Part shown: piece after piece, positions 44,943-57,300 of the stretch
How the letters are laid out: each line of letters starts with the position of its first letter
Position numbering within the stretch: position 1 is the stretch's first letter
DNA from: Cryptomeria japonica
Taxonomy: Eukaryota; Streptophyta; Pinopsida; Cupressales; Cupressaceae
Length of the DNA stretch: 64,000 bases
Direction: 5' to 3'
Assembly (NCBI RefSeq): GCF_030272615.1
Contig: NC_081415.1
Coordinates: 372,475,009 to 372,539,008 of the forward strand
Position numbers and translations under genes: made by a program
Notes under the pieces: model-generated
Told to the model about the DNA's origin: nothing
Databases searched by the model: none
Seen by the model: only the letters and a program-made list of their open reading frames with translations

Positions 44943-46611
44943 TGTAACACTCCATTGAGGAACCCTAGAGGATAAGAAAAAATTACACAATAAATACATG
45001 GATTTTATTTTTTTTAAGTAATCAAGTGTCATCATGCATATTTATATCAGTGTAATGCTCTCCTCAAGGTAATGTTAATCCTATTGATAACTGACAACAC
45101 ACAATCAAAAGAATAAACACTCAAAACTCTAAATGAAAAAGGGAAAAGGACTCCCAAACATTAGAAAATTTCTAAGAGGAGTTTAGGATCACACAAGAAC
45201 ATCTTTAGAGTTACCAAGCATGGTTCATCAAACAAGACAAACATTAGGTCCTAAGTGTCACAGATGGGCTCCAGAGAAAACCTAAATACAAACGGATGCC
45301 CCCAACACCATCCAAACTCACTTACAACAAACTCAAGAACCCTCAGAGGGTTACTTTATGTCTCTACCTTTGCATCACATTCAAAAATAGGTCAAGATGA
45401 CATCTCCAGCCCCTGGAATCACCTTTAGATTGAATGGGCAAGTACGAGCTCCTGAGATGAAACCAAACAATGTCACTAGACACTAGCATGCAAGAAAGAC
45501 ACTAGCATGGTGCATTGATGTCCTCTTCCTATGAAAGTATCCTTGGGCCACGCTGGCATCCCAAACTCATGTTGGTGTCCTTCAGATAGTTGAACCCATG
45601 CTGACATCCTTGAGATGCGTGTTTATCCAAAACCAGTGAGCTTCCTAAATGGACTATTCAAAGACTTGGACACACTAAACCCCCAGTGAAGTCAAAATGA
45701 ACATCTGATCCCTGAGTTGAGAGAATTGAGCAAAAAGGTGAGAAAATGGATCATCTTGAGACACCAAGTCATCAGATGACTCCTATAAGACAAGGCAAAG
45801 TTTGGGAGGACTCACTTCACAGCCACTCAACCCAATACACCCATAATCAAACCAACACAACTAAAATCTACAATTGGACTCCAATAAACACACACTAGGT
45901 GGTTCCGGTTAAGAAAAAGATTCGCTCCCCAAAACTCAATCCAGCATGAGCTTGGTCAATGTCTCATGACCACAATAGAAGATGACTAATTCGATCTCCA
46001 AAATAAGATGACTAATTCAATCTCCAAAACAATAAGAAATACATCTACACTCATTTTAAGCACCAAACCAAGTGTTCCTATGATATCATCATATAAATCA
46101 TCAAATGAGAAGCATACATGATCATGCTTGGTGGTCAATTCCGGCATCAATCCACATAAATATACATCCATTCTTATAATATATATTATAATTACATACA
46201 TCTCCTCTTAGAGTTTTCCATATATAAATCATTAATGAATACAACTCCTACATGTCCAAATACATAGATTACAACTTACATGAAAAAAAAGAGAAGAACC
46301 AACATTGAGGAAGGAGAAGGAATTCTTCAAACACTCATAACCCAAGTCCTCTGATCCCCAATGGTGGTTGGAAATGCCACCCAACCATGTGGAACTTGTA
46401 GGTTCAAAACCCACCATGCTTGTGGAGATAGTCACACGGCCCAAACAATCACACACTCAAGAAAGGAAGGCAAATAGGCTCACATAAGAGAAAACATGGA
46501 GTAACACTCAACATGAGCATACAATTAACCAAAAACATAGTGCCACATCAAAACATGAACATGAAGACAGACATAACCTCAATGCATTCCATATGCAAAA
46601 AAAGTATGAAA

Positions 46612-46616
46612 GTAAT
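46612..46616. repeat. Target-site duplication of solo LTR, left
   Basis: GTAAT, repeated exactly at 47825-47829. Confidence 0.95.
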
Positions 46617-47824
46617 TGTAAAGCGGAAAATCGCGGTCGAACCCTAGTTGGTCTCCCCTCTTCTAACTCCAAGGAGAGAGAAGGGAGGTTCGCTAGGATT
46701 CGATGGGTTTTCACTTAGGGGGAAGACTTTACATTCAAAAGAGGGGTTGAAACTCATAAGATTCAATCCCACACGATGTAAGATTGGATACTAAATGAAT
46801 TTCAAGGGTTAGGAAAGCAAGGCTACCCTCTTTTGTAAAGAATGTTGATTAAGGAAATTAAGCTAAGGATGCATAGAAAGTCATAAAGATTCGCTTATAA
46901 ACTGAGTTTAGGTTATAGGATGAAGCTGCGGACCTGGAATTAGCAGTAAAATGTCGATACGGCATTGTCCTACAAATTTGGGCAAAAGTTGTCGGGATGA
47001 TGGCGCCCGGCACCACGGTCCTCCGAAAAATCCACGAAACGAAGGGGGATCTGTTCGTCTCTACACAAGGATTCCAGATCTTCAATTTCAGCCGCGTACC
47101 TGCAACCTACACACAGAAAAGCGAAGACGATTGGGGGGTTAGGGATTAGGGGTTTGCCTTTAGGTCAAACCCCGGTTTTGGAATTAACCAAGAAATGAGC
47201 AAGAGCTGTAAATGTAAATGACTGTAAAACAAGTACTAATACCTTGTTCTAAGGATGTTTGTATCCTTATGTGTGAAGGTTTAGATGTTGTATGTTGTAT
47301 GTTGTAGCATGTAGTATGTGATCTCCTCTTCAATGGTTGAATCCTTGTCTTGAATGCAACACTTAGCCTTGAATGGAGACTTGGAATGATCAATTGCTTG
47401 AATGCTTGAATGCTTGAATGCTTGAATGCTTGAGTATAATTTCCACGCTTTGTACACATATCCTCCTCATCCCCAATGAGAGAGAAAAATGTAGTTTATA
47501 TACTTGTCATTTAGGGCTGATAGACTGATTTTCCCGACCTTAGGCCGAACAGGGAAGTATATTTCCAAATTGCAATCAAAAAGACCCGATATCACTTAGG
47601 AAACCGGGCCCAAAATAGGACCCAGGGACCAGGGCGCTGGGCGCTCTGGTCCCACCTCCCGGGACATCAGGGTGCAAGGAGGTTCAGGCCAGGGTGCTTG
47701 AAAAATGCAGTTTTCAGTGTCGTGAGCAAGTTTTGGGGTCTCCATTCAGGTTGCGTGTTGCGTCGCCATCGTGAAGACCGAAATGCAGTCAAAATTGCAA
47801 GTGTCACAATTTTAGGATGCTACA
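46617..47824 (-). mobile_element. Solo LTR (1208 bp) with perfect target duplication
   Basis: TGTAAAGCGG to GATGCTACA, flanked by GTAAT on both sides; the copy 1 alignment resumes on either side. The minus strand starts TGTAGCATCC and has a TATATAAAC box at 47494-47502, so minus is the likely sense. It is less AT-rich than its surroundings. It contains an 8-bp tandem repeat AATGCTTG near 47401-47432. No internal genes: the element was reduced by LTR-LTR recombination. Confidence 0.9.
47494..47502 (-). promoter_or_regulatory. TATA box of the solo LTR
   Basis: Minus-strand TATATAAAC about 325 bp from the LTR's minus-strand start, preceded by CATTTAGGGC-type U3 sequence. Sets the probable orientation. 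Confidence 0.55.
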
Positions 47825-50012
47825 GTAATCAACAAGGAGTAATCAACACCAAATACAACAAGAACAATCCAATCTCAAAAACCAATCACCAAAGAGATTA
47901 CAAGGCCAACATGCCATCAAATATGGATACCTCTAGAATCCATCAATAAGCACAATCACATGGAAGGAAAATCCTCTTCTAGGTGCTGCTCATTACTAAA
48001 GGGATAGGTACATAGGAAACAAGATCAATGATTGTCGTCACATAGCTCAAAGGGATGGCTCACGCAAAATCAAGTAGTCTTCTCATACGGACAAGGAGAC
48101 TCAATATTGCTAGATCAATGCCCCATGGAGGGCCAGGCCTTCCCAAATCATCCTTAGTATCAATAAAAACTCAAGGTCATGATAGGGTAATCCACTTTAT
48201 CTTGGTTCATTTTATTAATGTGTCATTAGTTTTCAATTGATTACCAAAATGTCCAATGAGTTACCCTGGTGGTCTCTTTGTACCTTGGCCCCCATTGGAC
48301 ACCACTCCCATCATTGGTCCTCTTACCTACCCTAGGCTCAAGTAAATCAAAACATGAAACTCATGACAAGAAGCCAATATTAAAGACCATATATACCACA
48401 ATTGAGCCCAACATTTCCAAATTTCATCTATAAAACACAATATGCATTGACATATCAACATGCATCCAAAACATACTCAATTGACCCTAATGTCAAGAAA
48501 ACATATCTAAACCGATCCAAAAATCAAATTTGAATATATAATACTATTATTTCACATAATAATTTCATATTATAAACACCAAATTCATTTTTTTTATCAA
48601 AAGGCCAAATTGACCAAAAACCAATCATGGAGGCCATCCACCATTGATGAAACTCCAAAAAGCTTAAATTTTCAAACATGCCCAATCAAAAATTTAGGAA
48701 AACCCATTAGTTTATAGGTGAACAAAAACTCATTTATGCAATAAAATCTAAAATCCGAGAATCCAATAAAAATTGGGCAGCATTTCCTTTTGTAAAACTA
48801 TGTTTTCAAATTTCATATACAATAAATTCAATTCTTTACTAAAATTCAAAAATCAAATTGGGGAAAAGTTCTAAATCCATTTTCTTATTATTAACAACAA
48901 GAATTACACAATTTCATTAAGAATTACTTGAAAAAAATCAATAAAAACTCACCTTTAAGTTGAAGAAATTCAAAATCAAACATGGAGCCAAAGACTTCAA
49001 AAGAACTCATGAAAACGAGGTAGCATAAAGGGTTCTCCCCCATGAATCCAACGAGCTCCTACCCACAAAATTCCTCCAATAATTTCCCTCCCAATCAACA
49101 AATCAAAAATTCCCATTGTAGGGTTTGAGAGCTCCAAATTAAAAATATATATATATATAATAATTCCCAAAAATTAACTTAAAAAATACAATATAAACCC
49201 ACTTTGGAGAAAAAATATTGAAATATTAAAAATCAAATTGGACAAATAAATCCAATTACTCCCAAAATACCCCCAAAGATAAAAATTATTCAATCCACAT
49301 TAAATTGAATACATATAAGCCACATTTCACAATTAAATATTAAATTGCCCCTATATTATTTAAATATCATTAATATATGCACTAACCAATGACAATTCAC
49401 ATATGAATAACTATGCACAAACAATCTTTAACATTCAGTGACCGGGGTCATATAATAACATTGTTAGTAATGTGATATCTCATTAGATCAATATAACATC
49501 ATCAAACAAATATACTACCAAGCATTTAATCTCTTAAAATAAATACAATAACATAAAATATGATTTACTACTTTTAAATCACCCAACCAGATTAACATCA
49601 CTTGTTTCATTCCAACATTAATCACATTAACATATGTATCAACATCATAGATATACTAATAACTCAACAAATTTAGTATCCAAATAGATATGTAGTAAAT
49701 AGTGGCACCATGGTCCTCACAACCAGTCACAAGAAACAAGCACACATCCCAATGTAGTAGCATAACCATGATCATCATGAAGCAATCCAGAACATCACTA
49801 CTCCAATACAAACACAAAACATATATCCAATCAAGACATAAGTTAGGCACTCAAGGCCTCACACTGAAATCAAATGCAACATCTAGAATAATTACAAAGC
49901 ACCATGGAAAGGTTTACAAACAAAATAAATTTGCACAATCACAGGCTCAGCCAAAACCACATCAAGAAGAAAAATACAAAAGAACATCAGAAGGGGCATT
50001 GCAATCAATTAT

Positions 50013-50891
50013 TTATATGTTGAAAACTACTCCTTGTGAGGAGTCATATAGTATGATGCACTTGAATCAATAATCCAAGCATCATTACTAATATAATTAG
50101 TTGAAATAAACAAAGAATCAAAATCACCATTATCAAAGGACTTATCTATGGAATATTTGATGCTCTTTTTCTTATTCATACACTCCTTCACATGGCCTCT
50201 TTTACCATAGTTCCAACACTTTACTTTTCTCTTTTCAAGGGTCTTAGAACATTATTTTCACTTATTCTTCTTCTTTTCCCCTTGGGCTTTCTCCTTGGAC
50301 CTTCCTCAAACATGGAAGGCATCTTGGGAGCCAACATTCATGGTCTTTCTCCTCATCTCTCCCAAAAGAAGTATAGGAATGATGTTGTCCATCTTTTGTT
50401 CTGCATTACCACTACTTATGATAATAATTAGATTTTTCCAAGAATCAAGCAAAGAGAAGAGAAGTAAAATACATTTATCTCCATCTTCAATACTAATATC
50501 TATTTGTAAGTTCTAAAAGCATTCAATTATTCAGCAATAGAATCACTATCCCTCATTTTCAAAGAATAAAAACATCTTTTGAGATACAACTTGTCAGACA
50601 AACTATTAGTTTGATAGATTTCACCTACTTTCCTTCATAGCTTGAATGTGGTGACTTCTTTAGAGATGTTTAGGAGGACGAAGTCTATAAGACACATCTA
50701 AATGGTTCCCATGCCTTCTTGTCTAGCTTCTTCCAATAATCATTAGACAATGTAGAGTCCTCTAGTTTCTTATCTACTGAAAATGGTAACTACTAATCTC
50801 TCTCTTCAAGGAGATATTCCACTATCAACTTCCCCATATTGTAACCAATTCCATTGAGCTTCTCAATATCTAGAAAAGAGGTGGAGGCCAT
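50013..50891 (-). pseudogene. Gag and protease start of the minus-strand copia relic
   Basis: Minus-strand Gag from ATG at 50891 (MASTSFLDIEKLNGIGYNM, LIVEYLLEERD, YWKKLDKKAW). The zinc knuckle near 50190-50215 reads CWNYGKRGHVKEC with the second Cys changed to Tyr. The protease motif at about 50030-50080 reads WIIDSSASYYMTPHKE (usual DSGAS). Interrupted directly afterwards by repeat copy 2. Confidence 0.82.
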
Positions 50892-50995
50892 GGTATACAA
50901 ATTTTCACAAATCTACAAAAACCCATAATATAAAATTGCAACAAAAAACCTTCGATAATTAAGAGAAATGTATCCCTCCCTCAACAAAACCATTA

Positions 50996-51007
50996 GCTAT
51001 GATACCA
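50996..51007 (-). other. Primer-binding site of the minus-strand copia relic
   Basis: Minus-strand TGGTATCATAGC two bases inside the LTR boundary at 51010; the canonical copia site is TGGTATCAGAGC. Confidence 0.85.
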
Positions 51008-51009
51008 AA

Positions 51010-51429
51010 TGTTGGAAAACAAGGTGAATAAATCTTTCAATGTGAAACTCAAACTAAAGTAATTACAAATTTGAAACCAAATATTAACCTTAAATTTATC
51101 TGATTATAGAATCAAGAATAGACAAAGAAAACCATAACACATATAACACCAGATTTACATGGTGAAACGCTTTTAACAAAAATATCCACCACAAAAAGAG
51201 AGGTAAATATATTACTAATCTAATGAATATTACAATGGAAATACAATTATTTGTAGACCTTTGTAAAATCTAGCAGTATCTTGTTACCTACACATTAGAC
51301 AGAACTTGATAGAACATACTAGTTGAAGGTCCCAATTCATAGCAATTTTGGGGAGTGAAAACCACTAAGGTATCACCAAATAACAAGTAGAAAAACTACC
51401 TAGAAAAATACATGCCAACACCCTTAAAT
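51010..51429 (-). repeat. 5' LTR of the minus-strand copia relic, piece 1
   Basis: TGTTGGAAAACAAGG onward, matching 41135-41550. Cut at 51429 by the element at 51430; continues at 59109-59329 and 60496-60628. Confidence 0.85.
51425..51429. repeat. Target-site duplication of the pol-less element, left
   Basis: TAAAT, repeated exactly at 59104-59108. Confidence 0.93.
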
Positions 51430-52580
51430 TGTTGGCATTTTTGATGATTATGTTGTGATTGTCATTGATGGACACACACTTGCATTGAGATAACTTTTGT
51501 ATGAATAAGTTAAAGCTCAACCGGTATTTGTTCCAACTGGTATGATGCATTATAGTTCTTACACTATTGGTGTTTTGCAGAAAGTGTTTACCGATCTGAA
51601 GCGATATGTTGACCCCAAGCGGTTCGAGGATCTCAAGCAGTACGAAGGATCTCAAGCAGCAGAACATATTTTTCCTAGTCTTCATTTTGTCAAACTGGCA
51701 ACCGGTATTTTGCTTAAACCGGTATTTTGTATGAACTGGTAATACTCTGTTATGAGTTACCATCCAACATTTTGTGATGAGTTACCATCCACTGATTGTT
51801 TGACGGTGTCAACACTTTAACGGTGCTTTTTGTGTCGTGTTACCAAATATGTCTAGATGCATTGAATCTAGGAAATTGCATTTTAATCCTATTGGACCGA
51901 CATGAAATCAGATTCCTTTATAAGGACATCATGTCTAGGGTTTTATGTTGTTGCTAGGGTTCAAAGTGGTTGATGAGCTAGAGAGAGTGTGAATGTGTAG
52001 AAGACTGAAGTAATGCTGGAATGCATTAGGAACGAGCTATCAAGGATCTAACCAAGCAATCTTTGCTATTAGCTAGATCACTCACTTGTTGTTTACTCAC
52101 ATCTTCAACAAGTCTGAAGCCCTTAACCGGGTAGGCCCAAAAGCCTTTTGTAAATCCTCTAACAAGGTGGTTCACATATGTGGATCTAAAATCCTCTATC
52201 AAGGTGGTCTTTAATTGAACTTATCTCCTAACAGAGATTGAGATTCCTAAAACGATTTGTTCTGGTAAAGAACATTGTATGACCTTAACTGGTCTGACCT
52301 TAACCGGTCTGACCTTAACCGGTCTGGTTCTTATTCTGCACATAGTTACTTGTGAGTTCCATCTCACCGTGGTTTTTCCCATTTGGGTTTCCATGTCAAA
52401 ATCTCTTGTGTTATGGTGTTTGTGCTTCTGTGGGTGAATGCATTATTTGTTATTTGGTTTTCATGTGTGCTAATCGGTTTGTCTGCTAAACTGTTTTACC
52501 GGTTTACTGTTAGTCTAGCAAAGTGTTTAAGTACAAAGATTTTTGGCATACTAATTCACCCCCCCTCTTAATATTCATCA
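51430..52580 (+). repeat. 5' LTR of the pol-less element
   Basis: 1151 bp, TGTTGGCATTTTTGATG to ATATTCATCA. Contains three tandem GACCTTAACCGGTCT units at 52281-52325; the 3' LTR has one. ATTCCTTTATAAGGAC at about 51910 gives a TATA candidate. Confidence 0.92.
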
Positions 52581-52630
52581 ATTGGTACCAGAGCCTACCT
52601 TTCTATAAGTTTAACCACTTGGAAAGAGAT

Positions 52631-53898
52631 ATGGGGGAATACACATTGATAGAAATTACTCATTGGCTCACTCAGTCTGAGCAAGCCTATGATGATCTTA
52701 TGGTCAAATATAAGGCATCTCAAGCAAAAAGGAGAGAACATGCTAAGAAGTTGATGGAGCTATCTAAAAATAGTTCTTCTGATGAAGCAGACATGGAAGC
52801 CCTAATCCAAGAAGTAGAAAATATGAATGACTCCAATTCCAACCTGAGAAAGGAGTTCGAAGGATTGACTATCCGAATGTGCCAAGAGCTTGAGAACTGG
52901 AGGAAAGCTGAAGATCTGGGAAAAGATAAAGATCATGAAATCTCTAAGCTGAAGCAAGAGATCAGTGCCCTCAACTCCATGTGAGAAAAGTGGAAAAGGA
53001 AGAAATGAAGGAGAACTGAAAATGACCATCTCTGAGAATGCAAACCTGATGGAAACAAATGCTGCTTTTTCTAAAGAACTCTCTGAGTTAAAGGAAATAC
53101 TTGCTAAGTTCAACAAGAGTACTGTTAAGCTAGAGCAAAAGCTTGAATCTGCCAAAGCTATCAAGAATACTGATGGACTTGGTTATTCTGGTCATGAGGA
53201 AGGTGAGACCTCTGGTACAAATGTTGGAGCATCGAAGAAACAACCGACATCAAAGGATAAAGGTAAGCAAAAGTTTAAACCTGTTTTCTTTAACTGTCTT
53301 AAAGAAGGACATACTGCCAATGTGTGTAGGAGTAAGGCTTACAATAATTTTCCTTATTTTCTAAATGATAAGCCTAGATCCTATAGATTCAATGGTAAGT
53401 GTTATGCATGCAACAAGTTTGGGCATAGAGCATCTGAATGCAGGTATGTTATGAACAACACTGGAAGATATCCTCAGAGGAGTCAAGGAGTTGGTCCGGA
53501 ACCTTTTGTGAATCGGAATCACAACCGGTTTAATACCTTTAATCATCAGTCAAGAAGCGGTGGCTATCAAGTGGCAATCGAATGGAGAGAAAACTGTATG
53601 ATCTATCATGGTCATGGTCACACTGCTGCAACATGTAGGAGGAAGAATGGTAACATGAATAATGGACCTTGGAGAGCACATGGAATGGTCTGCTATCATT
53701 GCAACAAACCGGGTCACATTGCGAGATTCTACAGAAGTAGAAAGAGTATATCGGATGTTATACCGGTCACTCCAGAGGAAAGATTGATATTGACACTGTT
53801 CAAGCAGATATGAACAAAACCTAGAAGAAGAAACCAGTAGTGTTGCAAGAAGAACCGGTTTCTGCACCTAGTGTGGAAATAACGGAACCGGAAAACTA
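52631..53898 (+). pseudogene. Gag-like protein with coiled coil and four zinc knuckles
   Basis: Starts MGEYTLIEITHWLTQSEQAYDDL at 52631. Residues 15-190 or so are heptad-rich coiled coil. A TGA at 52982 and a frameshift near 53005 lead into the C-terminal half (52965-53813 frame), with four CCHC-like knuckles. The second, CYACNKFGHRASEC, is intact; the first lacks its first Cys (FFNCLKEGH), the third its second (CMIYHGHGH) and the fourth its last (CYHCNKPGHIARFY). The frame passes the TGA at 53811-53813 by another shift (DTVQADMNKT, then TAG) and ends near 53898. Probably RNA-binding structural protein of the element when intact. Confidence 0.75.
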
Positions 53899-54019
53899 AG
53901 CATCAGAAAAGCTTAGGGGGAGCAAATGGTGAAACACTACGAACCCCCAGTTTACACTGGTAAAAGACTTTAACCAGTATGTGATACTTGTCATTTGGCA
54001 AAAGACCAGAAATGGTATC

Positions 54020-54341
54020 AGGCAAATTAGGGTTTACGCCCTAATGGTGGAGCATTTATTATGGTAGGTGAGGAATATGTTTAAAAGGAATTTTCAAATC
54101 ATTTCTCACTATCATTTTTCAAGCGAAGAATTTTTTCAAGTGCAGAGCGAAGAAAAAGTGATTTGTGTTGCGATTCAAAGAAATCTCAAAACCTGAAGAA
54201 GATTCAAAAGCAAATATCAAACAGTGAAGAGAAGAACTCAAAGCGGTGATTCAACAACCAACGAAGTGGAAGGCAAAGTGGAATTTACAAGCCCTAAATT
54301 CTTGATTTTCGAAAGGTATTTCTCGAGTTTTCTATTTTATC
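54020..54341 (+). promoter_or_regulatory. Possible internal promoter and 5' leader of the second ORF
   Basis: GTTTAAAAGG at about 54077, followed after 25-30 bp by CATTTCTCACTATC, then about 230 bp of purine-rich sequence free of ATG-started long frames up to the ATG at 54342. It resembles a separate transcription unit, but this is only pattern-based. Confidence 0.35.
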
Positions 54342-57300
54342 ATGGCTTTCGCATCTCATGATAGTTCTAGTGCAACTGTCGATTCTATGGATTTCATACA
54401 ACAAAAATCAAAATATAATGCCTTGTCTCAAGTACCGGCTGGAGTGATAGTGGAAGAAGGCATTTCTGATTATATAGACTACAAAATCAAAGACCTAGGG
54501 TCTCTTGTGATCCATTCTCAGCTAGGTCTATTCTATGGGAAGGATAAAAAGATCAAACCAGAGTATAGCATTTTGGAGAAGAAGAAACTTCACAATGCGG
54601 TTTACTTCCTAGAGGATTTCACAGATGACCACATTAGAATCATTCTAAGCAGAGTTCATGGTGACAAGATGTACCTAGAACGGACGCATGATATCACACC
54701 GGAAGTGATTCATGTCATCACCGGTTTCTGCAATACAGGGGAAGTGCTAGCCCTAAGGAAGGTCAGCAAGATGGAAATGTCCAAGCTCATCAGTTCAGTG
54801 AGCGACTCACGTGGCATGACCGTCAACTCAATCAAGGATGATTTGGTCAAGTATGCCTACATGGTGATAGGCTACCAGATGTTCTCTGCCAATAGAATTA
54901 ACTTTGTATCTCCTACAGTGGTAAATGCCGCTTATCGAATGATCAAAGAAGATGCATTGTTTGATCTGTGCACCTGTATGCAAAGACAACTTATGTTGAA
55001 CCTTAAGTCAATCAAATAGGATAATGCACTAATATTCAAGTTTGGACAACTACTGGTAGGGTTATTCTTCTACTTTCAAGCTTATTTCCCAGGAGTTGGA
55101 GATATTCAGTGGTCTGTCGACCAACCGGTTATGAAGCAGATCAAAGAGAGCCTGCAAGCAATTGGAACCGGTTACCCTAAAGTGTTGAACAAGTACTTTG
55201 ATGAGTTCAGGCATAAGATGAGCCAAAGGATAAGGATATCTGATGACATTGTCAAAAAATATGAAGAGGATATCTGCTTTATCATCAATGTGGATGAATG
55301 CATAATGGAGGCCATTGAGCCTATGGGCTATGAGGTGATGTATGATATGCTGGACTGGTATGCTTCTACCCTAATTGCCTCACCTCTTTATCCTAAGGCA
55401 AAGAGAACCGACACCTATCTGGAAAGGGTTGCACTGGTTGTAGAACCTCCTGAAAAAGAAAGGAAAGGCAGTGCCTTTGGCATCGGCACCGGTTACTACA
55501 GCCAGTCCCAAAGTGACCAAGCGGTCACCTGCAAAGAAGAAACTGGAAGCAGCACCTGCCAAAGTCTTCGAGAGGAAGAGGAAGACAAGGAATAACTCAC
55601 CAGACTCAGAAGAAACTGTGTCCTAGGAAAAACCCAAGAAGACAAGACAAGCAAAGAAAAAGACAAAGAATGAACCGGCATCATCGACACTGGTAAATAT
55701 TGACATTTCTTCCTACAAACCTGTCAAAGAACTATAAAAAATATTAGAAGAAAAGTGATGAATGATTTGATTGATTGTTTTGATGATTTCAATGATGATG
55801 AAAAGGAAGCAGTTGAACAAGAAATCATTAAGTATTTATGTGTTAATGACCGGTCACCTTCAAAAATTAGATCTGAGACACTGGATTCTTTGTATAATTC
55901 TTCAGACAATAAATGGCACATTGCCATAGAAAAGGAACAGGAAATGAGAGAAAAATTTTGCTCAACATTTTCCTGATGTATCAAATTCAGAACTTTTCAA
56001 AGTTATGAATAAATACAAAGGCCTCTTCTTCATGAGAAGAAGAAGACTCATGTTACTGGAAGGAAAGGGTCAAGAAGTGATCAAGAATACACATACTTTT
56101 TCTCTAGAAGCTCTTAAGATGCATCAAGTGGCTAAAGCCAACAGGAAGGCTGAGCAAGAACCGGCAATAACAAAACCGGATGAAGTGTTTGATGATGAAG
56201 GAAACCCGGTTACTGAACCTACAAACACTATTGATGTCGATGCTCTGGATGTAAAGGATGTTGCTCAGGATACACCATCAGAAGCAACAAGATAGGAGAA
56301 GCAAGAAGAACAAGTAAATAAGGAGAAGAAAGAAGAGGAGGACAAAGAAGAGGAGAAAAGAAAGGAAGCAGAGAAGGAACAGAAGAAGGATGAAGAGGAG
56401 AAAAGAAAGAAGGAATAGGAAAAGAAGAAGGATGAAGAGGAAAAGAAGAAGGATGAAGAGGAGAAGAGGAAAAATGAAGAGGAGAAGAAGAAGAAGGATG
56501 AAGAGGAGAAGAGGAAAAATGAAGAGGAGAAGAAGAAGAAGGATGAAGAGGAGAAGAGAAAGAAAGAAGAGGTAAAGAAGAAGGATGAAGAGGAGAAGAG
56601 AAAGAAGGAAGAGGTAAAGAAGAAGGATGAAGAGGAGAAGAGGAAGAAGGAAGAGGAGAAGAAGAAGAATGAAGAAGAAAAGAAGCGGAAATATGAAGAA
56701 AATAAAAAGGAAGAGGGAAAGAAGCAACAAGAAGAGGAGAAAAAGAAAAAGGATGAAGAAGAAGAAGAGAAGAAGAGGAAAGAAGAGAAAAGGAAAATAG
56801 AAGAAGAGGAAAAGTTAAGAGCTACAGAGAAAGAAGAAGTGGAAAAAAGCACTCAGATGGAGACTCCAAAGGCAACTAGTAGTCAAGCCAAACCGGCTGA
56901 CCTCACCAGTCCTATTGACCTCTAGTTTTCCAATGAAATGGAGCTGCTAAAAAGCATTAAGGTTGCTCAAGAACACCTTGAAGTGTTAAGGAGGAAGAAG
57001 GAGAAAGATGTGATCCAAGCTGCAGTGGACACTCTTACTGGTTTGTTACCTAGCACAAACCTCCCCAGTACTGATTCATCATTGGCACAATTGAAGCTCC
57101 TATGCACCATAGTGGATGATTAGGTGCAGAGCCTAGAAGAGGTAGCAGAGGCAAATGCCAAGAAAGAGCATCAAAAGGCTCTCAACATTACCCTGGTAAA
57201 GAAGCTAAATGAGCTCCGGTCCGATCTGCAAAAAGACATAAGGAATGCTCTAGATGAGGGGAATCTACTACTGAGTAAGATTTGCCAACCCCATCTCTTC

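Larger units (their letters stand above)
44943..50012. repeat. Long dispersed repeat, copy 2 (inverted to copy 1)
   Basis: Begins TGTAACACTCC at 44943 and ends near 50012, where copia protease coding resumes. After removing the solo LTR (46617-47824) it is about 3.9 kb. Matches copy 1 in opposite orientation. No coding sequence seen. TG...CA-type ends and insertion into a copia gene suggest a solo LTR of a large gypsy-like element, but the right end and the target duplication are unclear. Confidence 0.65.

Noticed and set aside
47698..47949. Small frame at the solo LTR edge
   Set aside because: It crosses the LTR boundary and has no motif.
56265..56852. Minus-strand Phe/Ser frame of 195 codons, membrane-like
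   Set aside because: It is the complement of the Lys/Glu repeat; GAA/GAG/AAG codons always give TTC/CTC/CTT opposite.
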